From: Saccoglossus kowalevskii
Taxonomy: Eukaryota; Hemichordata; Enteropneusta; Harrimaniidae
Reading direction: 5' to 3'
Assembly (NCBI RefSeq): GCF_000003605.2
Contig: NW_003123447.1
Coordinates: 13,759 to 54,355 of the forward strand
Length of the DNA stretch: 40,597 nucleotides
The position numbers were made by a program, and so were the translations under genes. Under the pieces are notes generated by a model. It was given only the letters and a program-made list of their open reading frames with translations. It did no database searches and was not told the origin of the DNA. This document shows positions 1 through 12,517 of this stretch, one piece after another; positions within the stretch are counted from its first letter, which is position 1, and the number at the start of each line of letters is the position of its first letter.

Positions 1-640
1 TTGCTGGCTGATAGTGTAGTCAGTGAGTTGTATTGACGAAACTTAGTCAGGTTAAAGTACTTATTGTGTGCATTATAGTTATCGAATGTTGTTAATGTTA
101 AATAGAGAGAACGAAGCATCGGTTGTTTTGGATGGTGCTTGTTGAGTCAGGGATTTCTCTTTGTATTGTATTAAAGTATTTGAGGTTTATACTGGTCAAC
201 CATTGTCAGCACCTTGTCTGTATGCGTGCGTGTTTCTTCACCCTGTGGTGTGTTAATGTTCGTTGTATACTGAATAATCAACACCACGGACCCTGCCCCA
301 AGGATTTTAAATTGTGGCATCGACTCTCGTTGGCAAACAGGCCCCGGTGAGAGAAGTGTTACATAATCTTAGTAACATTAACGAATGGGAGAGTGGTTCA
401 CATAGCGCGATTGGTTAGTTTAGTGAAACTACACCAAAATGCACTCCAATATTCTACAATGTAGTAACTGTTGATTGGTTTTTATGTAAAAAGATGAAAA
501 ATTAGAACAAAATTGCTGTGAACGTTACACCAGATACTGAAAAGAACCGTACGTTGTCTTTTCAATTTGTATATAGATATTTGGGCAATGAAGCTATTCA
601 TAGAAACGTGAGAAAATATTTGCAATATAAACTAGTTATC
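1..640. other. Intergenic flank left of gene A, no gene seen
   Basis: AT-rich sequence with only short chance reading frames. I see no splice-bounded CTLD exon, RNA gene or clear repeat here. Confidence 0.5.
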
Positions 641-643
641 CAT

Positions 644-649
644 TTTATT
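644..649 (-). terminator. Polyadenylation signal of gene A
   Basis: AATAAA on the minus strand, 20 bases past the stop codon. The surrounding stretch (stop to GAATAAAATGG) closely resembles the 3' end of gene B, which supports both assignments. Confidence 0.75.
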
Positions 650-668
650 CACATTCTGTACAATCTAA

Positions 669-3600
669 CTAATCTTCTGTAATGTTTGTTAGACATTCAT
701 CGATCCCTGTAATATATATAAAAAAAATAGTATTTTAGTGTGACACCATATGTATGTGTTGGATAATTTTCTTTCATGATGTACTAATTCTACCCTCTGA
801 TATGCACTGACCTGTCTCCTCGCAAATAAACCCCTTCTTTTTCCAGCAATAGTCATCATCCCAGGCAAAAACTGGCTTTTTTCGTGGTTCTTTCCTGCAA
901 ATTAATTACTTTACATGATAGATTGTTTTTTTTCAAAATTGATATCAGCTGTAAGCAATTATTAAAGGGACGAGTCGAAAAAACGGTGTTACGTTCCGAC
1001 AGGTCGGAGGGAAGGGTAACAGTTTGCTTGTATAGGGTTTAGAAATGTGAAAAGATTGAATCAGTTTATAATTTGCATTTTTGATTTTATATTTAACAGT
1101 TATAGTAGCGTGCAGAACAATGATTCTTTTTACTATTCACACAATAACAGCTGACTATACTGCTCTACCTCTGTTTACTAGGTATACAGTTGACTCTTAT
1201 CTCACTTGATTTTTGAAACCATGTTAGTTTTGCTCGAAGTACTCTTGATTAGATATATTATGATAAGTGTTGGACTTTCAAAGCAAACCATCGTAAAAGT
1301 TGTATTGCCTATAGGACCGTATTTATACAAATAAACCCTTTTCACGGGTTTTGATTTTAACTTCTGCATCTATCTTTAACTCAAAAGTTCACAATTCATT
1401 CCTTGGTTGGTTAATTATAACTTGTCACATCCAAATTGAAACAGAAGCCGAATACAACTGATCGAATTATTTTCCTGTAGAACTGTAACCCTGTCTGGTA
1501 CTAGACCAAACACGTTTGCAGTCTACCTGAGAGTTCATCAGAGTCATATTACTTGCACCATACATTTTTGGTGACATTGTAATTGTAAAAATAAATATAT
1601 TTATAATAATATGATGACAAGGTACAAATGTCACATATTTATCACATTTGATCAAAAAATAGAAAAATAAGCATTTGTACATACAAATTGCATCACAATG
1701 GAGGGATTAATTAAAAGAAAATAAAACATTTCTTTACCACATTTGGCAGCAATCTTGGCCCGTCGCGTCTAGTTGATGATTGTCGTTGGGCTGATTATAT
1801 ATTCCTCTTGGATCTTGATACCAATTGGAGTAGCCGTCGCGTTCAAGGGGATTTCCCTCAAGCCAATGGAAATGACCTTCACATCCTTGATCTTCACATC
1901 CCATCCAATAACCATTGCCTTACAAAATTAAATACACATTTATGTAATTTAATAAGTGAAATAGGCACTAGATGTCAATATGCTTTTTTTTATATTTCTA
2001 GTACAGTAATTACCTATAATCATTCATTTTGTCTTTTACAGGAAGTGCAAATTTAAACCGGATATGTTGCCAAAACCTCATAAGCAGCTCATTCAAGTGT
2101 GTTACGCCATTGTGCCATGGGGTAATATATTATTGTACAGTTATCATTAAAACCAGTTTGTTAATTTTCATTCAAAAAAATCATTATTCGCATGTGTATG
2201 TGCAGCAAAGCTTCACCGACATGTTCTACATTATAGTGATTTAAAGAGTTCACATTTGGAACGCTGTGACGTACCGGGAGCTGCTTTCAAAGCAATGTTG
2301 CCTTTTAAAATATGCTGTCGAACGGCCTTGTCTTTTGGTTTCGCATCTAGGATAGCAAGTTGCCAACCGTTACTGATGCAGAAATCTCGGGAAGCATTCC
2401 ATGTCAATTTGTCCATAAAAAAATGCCATTTGCTGCCTTCAGCACACAAAGCTGGAAAATAAAATTACTGATATTATAAGTCATAAAATAACAGAAATAA
2501 TATAATGTCGGAAAAAAGCCGGGATGCCAATGTTAACACGAATGCACGAATGCACCTCAGTAAAGAAGTTCGATGATGCAATGTTGCGATTGACCCTAAC
2601 AAAACTTATAACTATATAATAACGTAAAAACAAATACAATGGTGAAATAAATGTGAAATATCGCACGATTACAAGGCAATATTAAAAAGAGCAGAAGGAT
2701 TTAGTAATATTTTGGATAATGTAGAGCTAAAAATGCGATATCATATATACAAAGAATGGCCCCTGTAAAAAAATACTTCTTGATATTTGATGAAATATCC
2801 CAAACATATTTGTTATAATACTCAATTGAGGGTAATATCGGAGGTTGAGGTTAAGATAATTCAAATCATTCACCCTTGTGTAAACATTTAGTAGAATCGT
2901 GCATCAACACACACGTGGTGCATACATTGACATATTAACCAATCACAGTGAACATAAGGCCATGACGAAAAGCAGACGAATATTTGAATCGGCTCGATTT
3001 TGACAACGTGTTTGTCGTGGTTTTCTTGTGTATTCCTGCCAATTCAGTAAATACATATGGTAATATTATTTTGGAAACTTTAGAATGGCGTTCAATTACA
3101 TTTGCTTTGTTTCAGAAAATTGTTCGTGGGCGATTACAACGACATGGGTTATTGGCTAGGTAAATTTATTTTGAAGATCAGAAATGTTTCTGATTCACAT
3201 GCTACCCACCAAAACTGTACTATTTATTCTGGGGCTACAAAGTTACCGGTGTTACATGAAGCAAAATCATATGAATTTCTGAACCTAAAAAGAATTTGAT
3301 GGTTTCCGTCGAGTACTGAATCCAGGACTCCCAACTGATACTAAACAAGCTTGCGTAATTTTCAAAGAACAAATTGATTCGTTGTGAAAATTAAATTACT
3401 GAGCGACTTACGAATGGTACCAATTTTGCTCCAAGAATCGGAACAAGAGTGTCGATCTCACAAACCCCAAATAACTTTGATTGAGCCACCAGGTCATAAA
3501 ATTTATCTGAATTATTGGAGGGTGTATAGAAATTAAAGTAATGAGAGCGATAGTACCTACAATCCCGAATCATACATCAATATGTCAGATTTCTGTTTTC

Positions 3601-4393
3601 ACACTGTTTTATTCCGATATGTTGGATGTATAGAAAGTTCACAACAGTTGTAATACTTTGTGGGGTGATGTACCAACGAAGTGTGAAAATCCAGGCAGGA
3701 TGGACAAAAATGCACTGGATATAGTCGAGTGTATGTAACTTCTGCTATCCTGCCGAGAACAAGGCCGGTTGATATCGTACCCCGCCTCAAGATACCACCC
3801 ACAATTTTAAAATATCACCCCATATTAAATAGCTTTTAAAAATTCCAAGATTTGAAACTATTGTTCAATTCACTGAGAGTATTGTATACTGAAATAACTC
3901 GTAGCTTTACTCACTGTCAAACGGGTCCTCTGGATCAACGCCCAAAGCGGGTACAGCAATCTAAACGAGAAAAATAATCAATAATAATATTGTTGAGAGA
4001 AGGGTTAATGTGATTAACATGTGGGTGCGTAAACCTCAGTCATCAATTTTGTGCCAACAAGCGAACTAATATTGTCCGTAAATGGTTGGAAACACTTTTA
4101 TAATCCATGGAGGTTTCTGTGACTATAGTGGCAAGATGCTTTGCGAAGGTCGCGAATTCTACTCAAGTGTTGCTTGTTTGTCGAAGGATAAAAGACTGTA
4201 AAAAAGATCGAGTGAGCCAAAATAAATATATTGAAATTATTTAAAATATTTTGTTGGAATTTTGGGAATTGAGAAGGTTGTCGCATGTCAACAATGGGAG
4301 ACTACCTATCTATATACGCCGAAGAATGTACGTGTAAGAGAAGGAAATGTAACTTACCACGGCCAAAACGGCCAGAAAAACGTAAGCTGACAT
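669..4393 (-). CDS. CTLD gene A: secreted C-type lectin-like protein, 6 coding exons, 176 aa
   Basis: Coding exons, in transcript order: 4358-4393, 3915-3960, 2275-2451, 1738-1918, 812-894, 669-676. All junctions are GT-AG with phases 0,1,1,2,1, and the spliced length is 531 nt (176 codons plus TAG). Residues 1 to about 20 form a signal peptide (MSAYVFLAVLAV, then a small-residue end near ALG), so the protein is probably secreted. The CTLD runs from Cys30 to about Cys171: WxxxRxFC helix region, GYWMGC at 89-94, EGHFHW, QPN at 129-131, QDCC at 141-144, WDDDYC at 158-163, FICE near 169-172. In this fold the QPN loop and the WDD strand are where calcium and sugar are bound. Eight cysteines lie in the mature part. 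The tail is just ETED, without Cys. It is closest to gene B in sequence and exon size. The start is the first ATG after a 3' splice site. Ligand and role are not readable from the sequence; pattern recognition or biomineral-matrix roles are possible for such proteins. Confidence 0.9.
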
Positions 4394-4515
4394 ATTTGTG
4401 ACTGAAAACAAGAAAATCAATGTGCAAATAATTAGAACCATTATTTGCCGACACCAAACAGGTATACCATCGGGTAAATGTATGTATGTTACACGTGGTA
4501 AACCAATACACCTAC

Positions 4516-4592
4516 CTGCTCAGGTATAACCAATGCAGTCGAAGGCTTCGTTATCGAGTGCGCTCTTCTCATATCGCACGGGTTATTTTATA
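4516..4592 (-). promoter_or_regulatory. Core promoter and non-coding first exon of gene A
   Basis: On the minus strand a TATAAAA box (4586-4592) is followed, about 70 bases on, by a consensus 5' splice site GAGCAG|gtaggt, so the exon ends at 4516. The matching acceptor (tttcag) ends at 4402, nine bases before the ATG, leaving an intron in the 5' leader. The transcription start is inferred at about 4560. The layout matches genes B, D and E. Confidence 0.65.
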
Positions 4593-5081
4593 GAAATGAT
4601 GATGATTGTATCAGCAACAAAGTACGTATTGAAAATTCACTAAAACTATGTTATATCATTGTAAAACTGTCATGGATTATATTAAAACCATGTGTACGTT
4701 ATAGAGAAGGAATCTCGACTATATTTAACAAAGCTTTACTCGATAAAAAAAAACTTGCTTGTATGAAATAATCACTTTTAATCCTAGAATAAAGATAAGA
4801 CCTATGTCAAAGTGTTGAATTTCCAGTGGTGTTAGTTGACATATGGAATGCGTTGCCGGTTTCTAGAACACTTTGAACCTCAAATTGCTAATATGAGTGG
4901 GCATTGTAAAACAAAGTGACATATTTCCCTACAGTGTATTGGTTGTATGACACTTAAGTCTTACATTTTGTAATGTAACAACGTACAACGTATTTTATAT
5001 TTCTGACTCGTTTAAAAGTATTTTAACTAGAGTAATTAAGTGTCTACACGAATCGTTATCACTCTTTCCAGCTTACACATT

Positions 5082-5116
5082 CATATATATATATATTATA
5101 TATATATATATATATA
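5082..5116. repeat. (TA)n microsatellite
   Basis: An almost uninterrupted run of TA dinucleotides with one TT break near its middle, in the spacer upstream of gene A. Confidence 0.9.
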
Positions 5117-7458
5117 CATACATAAAATATCCTATCCCCTATATACATATATAATTTAGGCCAATTTTATATAGATTTAAAATTATTTGTTTTGTAGCAC
5201 ATTAAAAACACATCGCATTATACATATACTTGCTCAGCGATACCTAATTTGAGAAATGTGAGAATAGTAGCCACACTTGATTATATCAAATTTATAATGG
5301 TAGATGCAGAACAAAATGTCGGCATACTGAGGACATACAATTTTGACATACAATGCTACACGTGTACAAGTCAGCATTTATCAACCAATGATACCTTCAT
5401 AGTAACAGCTGTTACGATCGTTATACTTGTGATAATCAGTTCCGATGGATAGACGAAGTAATATTCAAGACTATTTTGAATTATTATTATCACAGAAACT
5501 AACAAGTCCTTCTTTTGTTACAATATTGATCGGACCGCTAGATTTTCTCAATCAAGATCGGGTTATGTTAAACATATCAAATGGATAGCAGGAAAACATA
5601 GTAGTTTGTTTAGAATCTGTTTTAGTTACACTTTAGTACCTACACCTAAAACATAAAAAACATATCAGACTGGTAGTTTTCAGTAATACAGAATTTACGA
5701 TAATATTATTTATGGACTGGATACGGAATTTGCGGCGCGAGGTCGTACGGTGATAGCACCCGAACTTGCGATGGTATAATGTTAGACGTATCCAGTTCAT
5801 AAAGGTGTTATCATACACCTTATAGGGTATATGAAATATAAGCACCCACTAGCTACCTGTGCTTCATCTAATTCTGTTATTATCTTATTTCTATAATTTA
5901 TTCAATTATTTACCTTGCGGATTGATATTGCTATACCTTAGATGTCAGCATCAACAAGACGAACGATCATTGTAATATTTGTTAGCGCTCGCAAATATTT
6001 AAAGCTGGAACCTCCGCTCGAACCCCGACCATAATGCATAATGTAATGCGTGAATAGATATCAGCCCTAGGTATCGTCCCGTGTTCGAAAGTTAGTTGCA
6101 GCTAATGTGATCGATGTTTTAAAAATTGCACGCTCCAAAACATAACGGCAACTTTCTGTACTGTCATAATCACTACAGACTAGCTACGAATGTCATCTCC
6201 AACAACACCATGTCTGGCTGAGACCAGTTCGGAGTGCGCACCTCTCGAAATACATAAAAGGAATGTGCTTGTCCAAATATGGACAAACAGGGCCGAGTGT
6301 GATATGAGCAATTGTTACACGGCTATACAAGGTGTATGATAATGTCACAAAATGAATGAGTTTGACAGGGACCCATACCAAGTACAAATATATCGATTAT
6401 CAAATCAATAGGGAAGGGGGTTTCCAGGAATAAGTAAAATATAACAATGTTTAACCAAATGAGCAAGAATGGATTCATTACTAAGTCTTCATCCAAGACT
6501 CCAACGAATCAATATAATCAGAATAGTAGTTTTTAAGAATAATTCCAAAATGTTTACTAAAATTCTTAATTCGATTAACGTTTCACCCCAATATATATCA
6601 AGTTGAAAACAATCGAGCTGATGATTTTAAAGAATAAGTCCAAGAATGAGTAAAAATTAGCTGATTTTCATACTATTTGATGGATCAACTGAAGAAATAT
6701 ACATACACCAAATCAGTGCTCTGGTTTTTTGGGCAAAGGTCGTCCACGGGCATACGTCCAGCAGACGCCGGAAACAGCACTTTGCAAGTACAGATACAGG
6801 CTGTTTAGACCAATTTTAATAAATATGAATACGCCTTTCTGCTTGTCATTGGAATGGTTACAGGAATGGACAATGTGTCCACTAAATTACTCGTCAAGTT
6901 ACTAAATTGCCGTAAAATCCAGTATGAACACTATTATACATTAGCTTTAGTGCCGTTGACTTTGCTTATATTGTCAATAAGAACATGACAATCAACTGCC
7001 TACTTAGTGGGAGAAAACAAAACAGTTCGACAAGATTATCCACATTTCACGAATAGCTAACAGTAATCCTGATTTGTAATCTGTTAAGATTATTCGTGTT
7101 TTCTTTACAATGTCTTCATGATGCCATAAAAGAACATGTGGGTTCAGGTATTTACTGCTATTTAAAATCTTAATTAGGTGTACGATGATTCATCGTACGT
7201 TAAGTATATTATACGGAACTGGTATTATACTAATGTTTGAAATTTTCATGGGTTATTTTTGCATCGAGTGACAGTTTCGGACATTTAGTAAGCATATATA
7301 TAGAGCATTTGTGCCAGTGTGACGTGAACCAGGCCTGTGTGAAGCGCCATGCAATATATTTTATTGCTTTAGACGATGCCTGGTCGAAAGTTTATTTTAT
7401 ATCGGTATTTAAGTTTATTGATACTATCAGGTGTATTGAATTGATCTCTGTCCATTGT
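5117..7458. other. Intergenic spacer, no gene seen
   Basis: About 2.3 kb of AT-rich sequence. Reading frames are short and none shows family motifs or splice-consistent boundaries. The only structure noted is a perfect 19-base palindrome near 7179-7199 (GTACGATGA/T/TCATCGTAC). Confidence 0.4.
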
Positions 7459-8018
7459 TGTATCAGAGGGAAAATCCCGTCTGGTCTCTATATCTCGTCT
7501 GCTTGAGGTACCGGACCGGGAAATTCACTTAAACCTTACAGTCAAATAGACGCACACAACGAAATACGTTTCAATAGCTAGTCTTTAGCCACATCGAGAT
7601 CGCCTCAAGGCAAAGTGCCTCGTCGGAGACTCTGCCCAAGACTGACCAAGACTCTCTCGCCTCGTGGACCAAGGGACTGGGACCAAGGACTTAGACCGTT
7701 TATTACGTATCAAAACTTAACCAATTACAAGGACGTTTAACCACATAAGGCGTAACCTTCACACAGTCAACTTGCACATAACCAATCAAACTAAGTACTG
7801 GACACGTCATATCTTTTGATTAATCGTCCGCTATATTAATAACTACAAATACCACACTGTCAGAAATAGCGGTGCGGATGGCGACGATTATATCGTCAAG
7901 TCAAGTTCCGTCCAGGACCTCGCATGAGCCTAAATGATGACAGATATAACACAGCAATTCACTAGTAATCAGCTAAATGAGTCGGTCAACAGATACGCGA
8001 AAACTAATTCATGACAGT
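7459..8018. repeat. Dispersed repeat R1, copy 1
   Basis: This block is diverged from but clearly the same as the block at 20960-21584, in the same orientation. Shared stretches include the starts of both blocks (TGTATCAG versus TGTCAG), cttacagtcaaata, acacgtcatatcttttgat and the common end catgacagt. The middle has diverged with indels. No coding capacity is seen, so it is a non-autonomous element or a solo LTR. Weak TGT(A)TCA...TGACA end complementarity favours an LTR, but the edges and target duplications are not certain. Confidence 0.7.
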
Positions 8019-8879
8019 TATATGGTCAAAATGGTTCCCAGTTGTGCTTGACGAAATGCACAATAATAACAGTATTTCAGGGATTTCGGTAAAAGCTGTT
8101 ACATATATGTTAAATTTATTGCTAAAATAATTTCAGGAAGCATTTGGGGCTTTTTTGTCTGCATATTTTGTATATAGTGCGCCGAAGAGCCACTGCCATG
8201 TGCTGGCCGCTTGTTAATTAGAATGACCTGGATTTTAATCACAGTGGAGAGACCATTATTTTGAAAACTTTGAAAGGTATTTTTCAATAGATAGTGTGGA
8301 CTGAATTGAACAGCATTTTTCTTGTCTACCAGAAGTGATATATATTTAAAATATATTTAATGTCACGATCATTAGTATTGTAATTTGGCTTGATACAACA
8401 TCTAAATATTTTACCTATTATTGAGTCAGCTACTTTGAACCTGAGTTCCCATGATCCCTACTTCCCCGATTCTTCATCTATATTCTACCGTTAGTTTGTG
8501 TGTAGCTTACATAAGTTTTTATCCGGTGTATGTAGACTTGTTGTATACTTGTAATGTAACTGTATGAATGTATTACGCATATTTTACATATTGAGTTTGT
8601 TGTAATTTGTTCATTCTTGGGCACTATTTAATTTCTTATATTATTGTGCATACCATTCGTAATTGATTGATTCGTATTTGTATTATTTTAACCATCTTCA
8701 TACTTGTAATCAACATGTGCATTACCACTGCCAACTATAGTTGTATTGTCATCGCAGTAGCTCAAGAAATAGTTTTCTATGGAAGTGTGTTGTATTGTTA
8801 TGGTTGTTCATATTTCTACTTTTTTTTGGATAAGGATCACCTAGTGATAATTTTGTTAGAGAGTTGTGATGTTGTTGAG

Positions 8880-8999
8880 TTTGCTATGGGTATCAAACCT
8901 GAAAGGGAAATCCTTGAAGTCCTGTCGATATTTTCAAATGCACCTCAACTTTTCTCATTATTGGGATTTACCGGATACTATATGCGGTTTCCAGCATAG
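8880..8999 (+). pseudogene. Possible Gypsy-type reverse transcriptase scrap
   Basis: The last 39 codons of an open frame read ...GIKPEREILEVLSIF... followed by ...LFSLLGFTGYYMRF. This fits, by memory of the family, the Ty3/Gypsy RT-RNaseH junction, where a G-I-x-P-x-x-x-K segment is followed by L-R-S-F-L-G-x-x-x-Y-Y-R-R-F. The frame ends at TAG right after this. No other retroelement domain is seen nearby, so it would be a dead fragment. Chance similarity is possible because the match is only about 35 residues. Confidence 0.4.
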
Positions 9000-9677
9000 C
9001 AGATCATCTTCAAAAATATTGTCACGAGTTTCCAAAATATAAAATCGTCAACACGTACTTTCACACACTAGTGTTGGTTCTGCTTACCGTGTGACTAAGC
9101 ACACAGCAGAATATTCAGGGATGACTCACAATGTACGAATACGCGTTACAAGAAATTATTATATAAAACAGGCATACACAGATGTGAAGAACACGTTAAG
9201 ATAAATTTGCAACGTACGCCTACGTAAATTTAACCAAACATTAAACAAACAAGATTATAATTAAGGTGGAAGACAATCTAGTGTAAAAGTTTAAATAAAA
9301 CATTTGACGTTAAACTATTAAGAATATTCAATTTTCGTGTTTGTTTTTTTATAATAAAAAAAAACATAGTTTTGAAATTGTTGAATAACACATCTCTGGG
9401 TTATGTTTATTGTTTTGTTCGTGATAATACAGTGTCTTATATAATAACTTTCATTTTGACGCAATTAAAAACTTGGTATCATACAGTTGTTTACAAATTC
9501 TTGAAATTGTGGGAACAAGGTAGGGTAAAATAGCACTTTTTGTTTCATTACATACTGTGTAGATCATAATTGTAGTTTAAACCGCGGCATATTTTGAGTA
9601 AACTACATCTACATAATAAATGTATGAAGTATGGAGTACAAAAACGCGATTGAGTGGTTGTCATGGTGATAGTTGCA

Positions 9678-9818
9678 TAATATGAGGTTATTACGAAGAT
9701 ACCTCAAGTATGCACGGAGTACAGTGATAATATCGACCGACGCGTAGCAGAGGTCGATGCGACGGCGTATACTGTCTGAGTGCATAATTTGAAGTATACT
9801 CGTAATAACCTCATTATT
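9678..9818. mobile_element. Foldback element F1 (MITE-like, ~140 bp)
   Basis: The left arm (TGAGGTTATTACGA..GATAC-TCAA, from 9683) is matched by its inverted copy ending TCGTAATAACCTCA at 9813. Pairing continues imperfectly inward through TATGCAC/GTGCATA to the GACC centre, so most of the block is one long hairpin. There is no coding capacity. Confidence 0.6.
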
Positions 9819-10621
9819 ATACAATTTTTCCTTCCCAGGATACATCTTGAGAATGCCGAAATCCAAAACGTCCTGTCAAGCTCTGGTGGCAGCCATGTTT
9901 GTTTTTATTATTAGAGGACGCTTACGCACATAATCATTCCATATTTTGGAATTTCTTTATATGGTAGGCTGAAAATACCCCGTAAAATACCGCAAAATTA
10001 CGGTACGCTGTAACTTATGGCGTTACGGTGACAGATGTATAATACTATTTAACCAGCTCATAACAAAAAAAAAGTTACTAAGGAGCACAAAAGCAAAACA
10101 GAAGTTGAAACAGGATGCCGTAGAAATATCAGAAAAGATCCTTTTCCAGTACTAGTAGTTGCTGTCTCTCAACATGTCAATAGACATGACTGCCGCAATT
10201 AAACCATTCCCACTAACTGTGTTTAGAAATAGCGACTTGGTCACTGGTAATTTGTGTTTCGATTATAGAAAATGTTTTATTATTTTTTTCCCAATCTCAT
10301 AATTCACTGGTATACGTAGATGTTAGTCTATTGCTTGTTTGAATTGTTTCGGTGAGACAAGATCATTTATTATACCAATGCAGCTGCTGTGTATACGTTG
10401 AACATTCTTTTTGTGACATTTATATGCCCATGTTTGAATATTTATTAAGGTTATTATATTAAAATACTCAATCAAGTAATTTTTCAGGTAATTGTATTTG
10501 CATAACGCACGCTTACGACGTATTTCATTAAAACGCAGTGTAGACAATATATCTGGGGTTGAGTCTCTGTAATTTTATTTGGTTTTATTGCGTAGAAGGG
10601 AATCGCGTCTTCATGATTGTC

Positions 10622-10678
10622 GTGTTGTGTTGTGTTGTGTTGTGTTGTGTTCTGCTGTGCTGTGTTGTGTTGTGTTGT
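10622..10678. repeat. (TGTGT)n pentanucleotide repeat
   Basis: About eleven units of TGTTG/TGTGT with a short CTGCTGTGC interruption. The open frames across it are artefacts of the repeat. Confidence 0.85.
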
Positions 10679-10724
10679 ATATGCATGTTGTACCTAGTCG
10701 CGGAGTGCTTTTTGCCTTGTATGG

Positions 10725-10995
10725 CCACAGGGAGTTGGACAAACCTATGTATTTTAATAAATTATTAAATAATAAAATGTTATATATCTTTTTTCTACCC
10801 CCCTCTCCTGGTATTTTACCTCACCCCCTTTGTTTATACCACTCTTTCCTTTATCACAACTTAGTTACGCGCGTGTTAAAATTTGCATATAACATTAGCG
10901 CGTAACTAAGTTGTGATAAAGAAAAGAGTGGTATAAGCAGGGGGGGTAAAATACCAGGCGGAGGGTAAAAGAAAAGTTTGTCCAACTCCCTATGG
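10725..10995. mobile_element. Foldback element F2 (~270 bp)
   Basis: Terminal inverted repeats CCA(C/T)AGGGAGTTGGACAAAC at both ends continue inward to a near-perfect inner pair (ACCACTCTTTCCTTTATCAC and CAACTTAGTTACGCGC, with the inverse on the right) around a spacer of about 25 bases. The left arm carries roughly 45 additional AT-rich bases near 10744-10788. Flanking TATGG (left) and TATGA (right) may be an imperfect target duplication. It is non-coding. Confidence 0.75.
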
Positions 10996-11294
10996 TATGA
11001 CTGAAGAAAGCATTGAGATACTGAGGCTAACTGCGCCGTCGCCACTTTACGCCTACTTGAATCATGAGTCAGATTGAATTTTTAAATACTAAAGAACACC
11101 CTGCAAAGTGACGTTACATTGCATACACACTCAAACACAACTAGATATCCCAGTTTGTGATGAGTTTTTATTGTACAAATTGTATGGATGCGAGAGCATT
11201 CTTTATAGTCCAGTGTCCCATTGTTTTGATTTATATATATTATATTACGTTGTTAGCCAGCATATGTATGTTGTTTGTTTGTTTGTTTGTTTGT

Positions 11295-11459
11295 TTAAAG
11301 CGGGAGGGTCGTCACCTGCGCACGCGCGGACATTGGGTCCCAGGCGACGATAACAACACACACTAAAAACGCAAAGGCACATGGGTAGACGCTTGTTTGT
11401 AAACAATGACACGCTATGGCCATCTGACGCATGCGCAGGTGACGACTTCCCTGCTTTAA
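11295..11459. mobile_element. TTAA-bounded MITE, copy 1 (165 bp)
   Basis: Bounded by TTAA on both sides with terminal inverted repeats AGCGGGAGGGTCGTCACCTG / CAGGTGACGACTTCCCTGCT. The interior (gacgataacaacacacacta, gacacgctatggccatctg) is shared with 24729-24886. TTAA ends are the target signature of piggyBac-type transposases, but TTAA could also be part of the element. It has no coding capacity, and sits beside a (TTTG)n run. Confidence 0.8.
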
Positions 11460-12181
11460 GTTTACGTATCTAGTTATTGTACTTAGTATTCATAGTTAAA
11501 ATGAATTGGGTGATGAATGAAGAATTTTGTATATTTTCAACTAGTTTGGGCGTTCCTTAATAGCCTGTGCTAACCATTGTTTCCTTCTGTGCGTAAACGC
11601 AATTAGATCTATCCGATATGCAAATGTATGAGGTTAACTTAAATCTTAGCTTAAGCCCGTACTTCGCATAGCGTATACTCTACTATAATCTTTAACTCCT
11701 AGTCCAGATGCAAGTATCTGTTCACAGTGATTGATGTGATAGTCTGAGAAAAGGGACGATAACTGCGGTAGTGCCATGATTGTGTTTACATTATATATTG
11801 ATTGTAATTTAATTTATACCATAGGGATTATTGGTAATGGGACGTAATATATTCAATTGCATTGCTTGAGGTTATGACCGAAGAAGTGACAAGAAATTAG
11901 AGCTAGCTAAGATGCGAGTAAGCAATTACACACTTGTCTGTTGTTCAAAGATGCGACAGCAATGATGCGTGCCAATACCTTAGGCACGCGAATAGTCACC
12001 AACAATTAATAATGTGATTGACTTTGATAATCATAAGTTGACAAGATTTGTGATTACTGCAACGTGTAGAGCAGCACAGAGAATGACAATCTGATTTGTG
12101 CTCCGTAGAGATTTTGATAATAAATGCTAAATGACTGAAATCGAGATACAGTCTGGAGTCTGAGAGAGGTCTTTGGGTCGG

Positions 12182-12517
12182 TGTGGGAGACATGTTGCAG
12201 CTATAGGGTGACTCTACCTGACAAAGAGTGAGAGTAAAAAGCATAAAACTGCATTTATTGTCGGAACCACAATCGAACTGCGGAAACCACAAAGAGATAC
12301 GTTATGTACTTAAGTTAATTATTATTGAGTTAGTTGATTGGCTACTCAGTGACAAGTTACGTAAGCCCAAACTTCCGGCCACACTGTATGTATACTTTCA
12401 ACACACGCTTTAATCGGCAGTAGCTGTATAGTATTCGTGTAGTCTATATCGTATAATAAAGTCTCTTTCCTTGACTTAATCGATCGTCTCCTTTATCCTG
12501 TAATTTCGATTCCCACA
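12182..12517 (+). mobile_element. LTR-like segment (~336 bp)
   Basis: Begins TGTGGGA and ends TCCCACA (perfect 7-base inverted ends of the TG...CA type). An AATAAA lies near 12456, about 60 bases before the end, which is the usual internal layout of an LTR. The adjacent five bases (GTCGG and GTTAT) are not a target duplication, and no second copy is in the window, so a solo LTR is only a suggestion. Confidence 0.4.

Noticed and set aside
3102-3299. Frame with GYWLG resembling the CTLD GYWIGC motif
   Set aside because: Only five residues match and nothing after them fits. It lies inside an intron of gene A, on the other strand.
9609-9866. 85-codon minus-strand frame
   Set aside because: Spans foldback element F1, so the frame is a by-product of its sequence.
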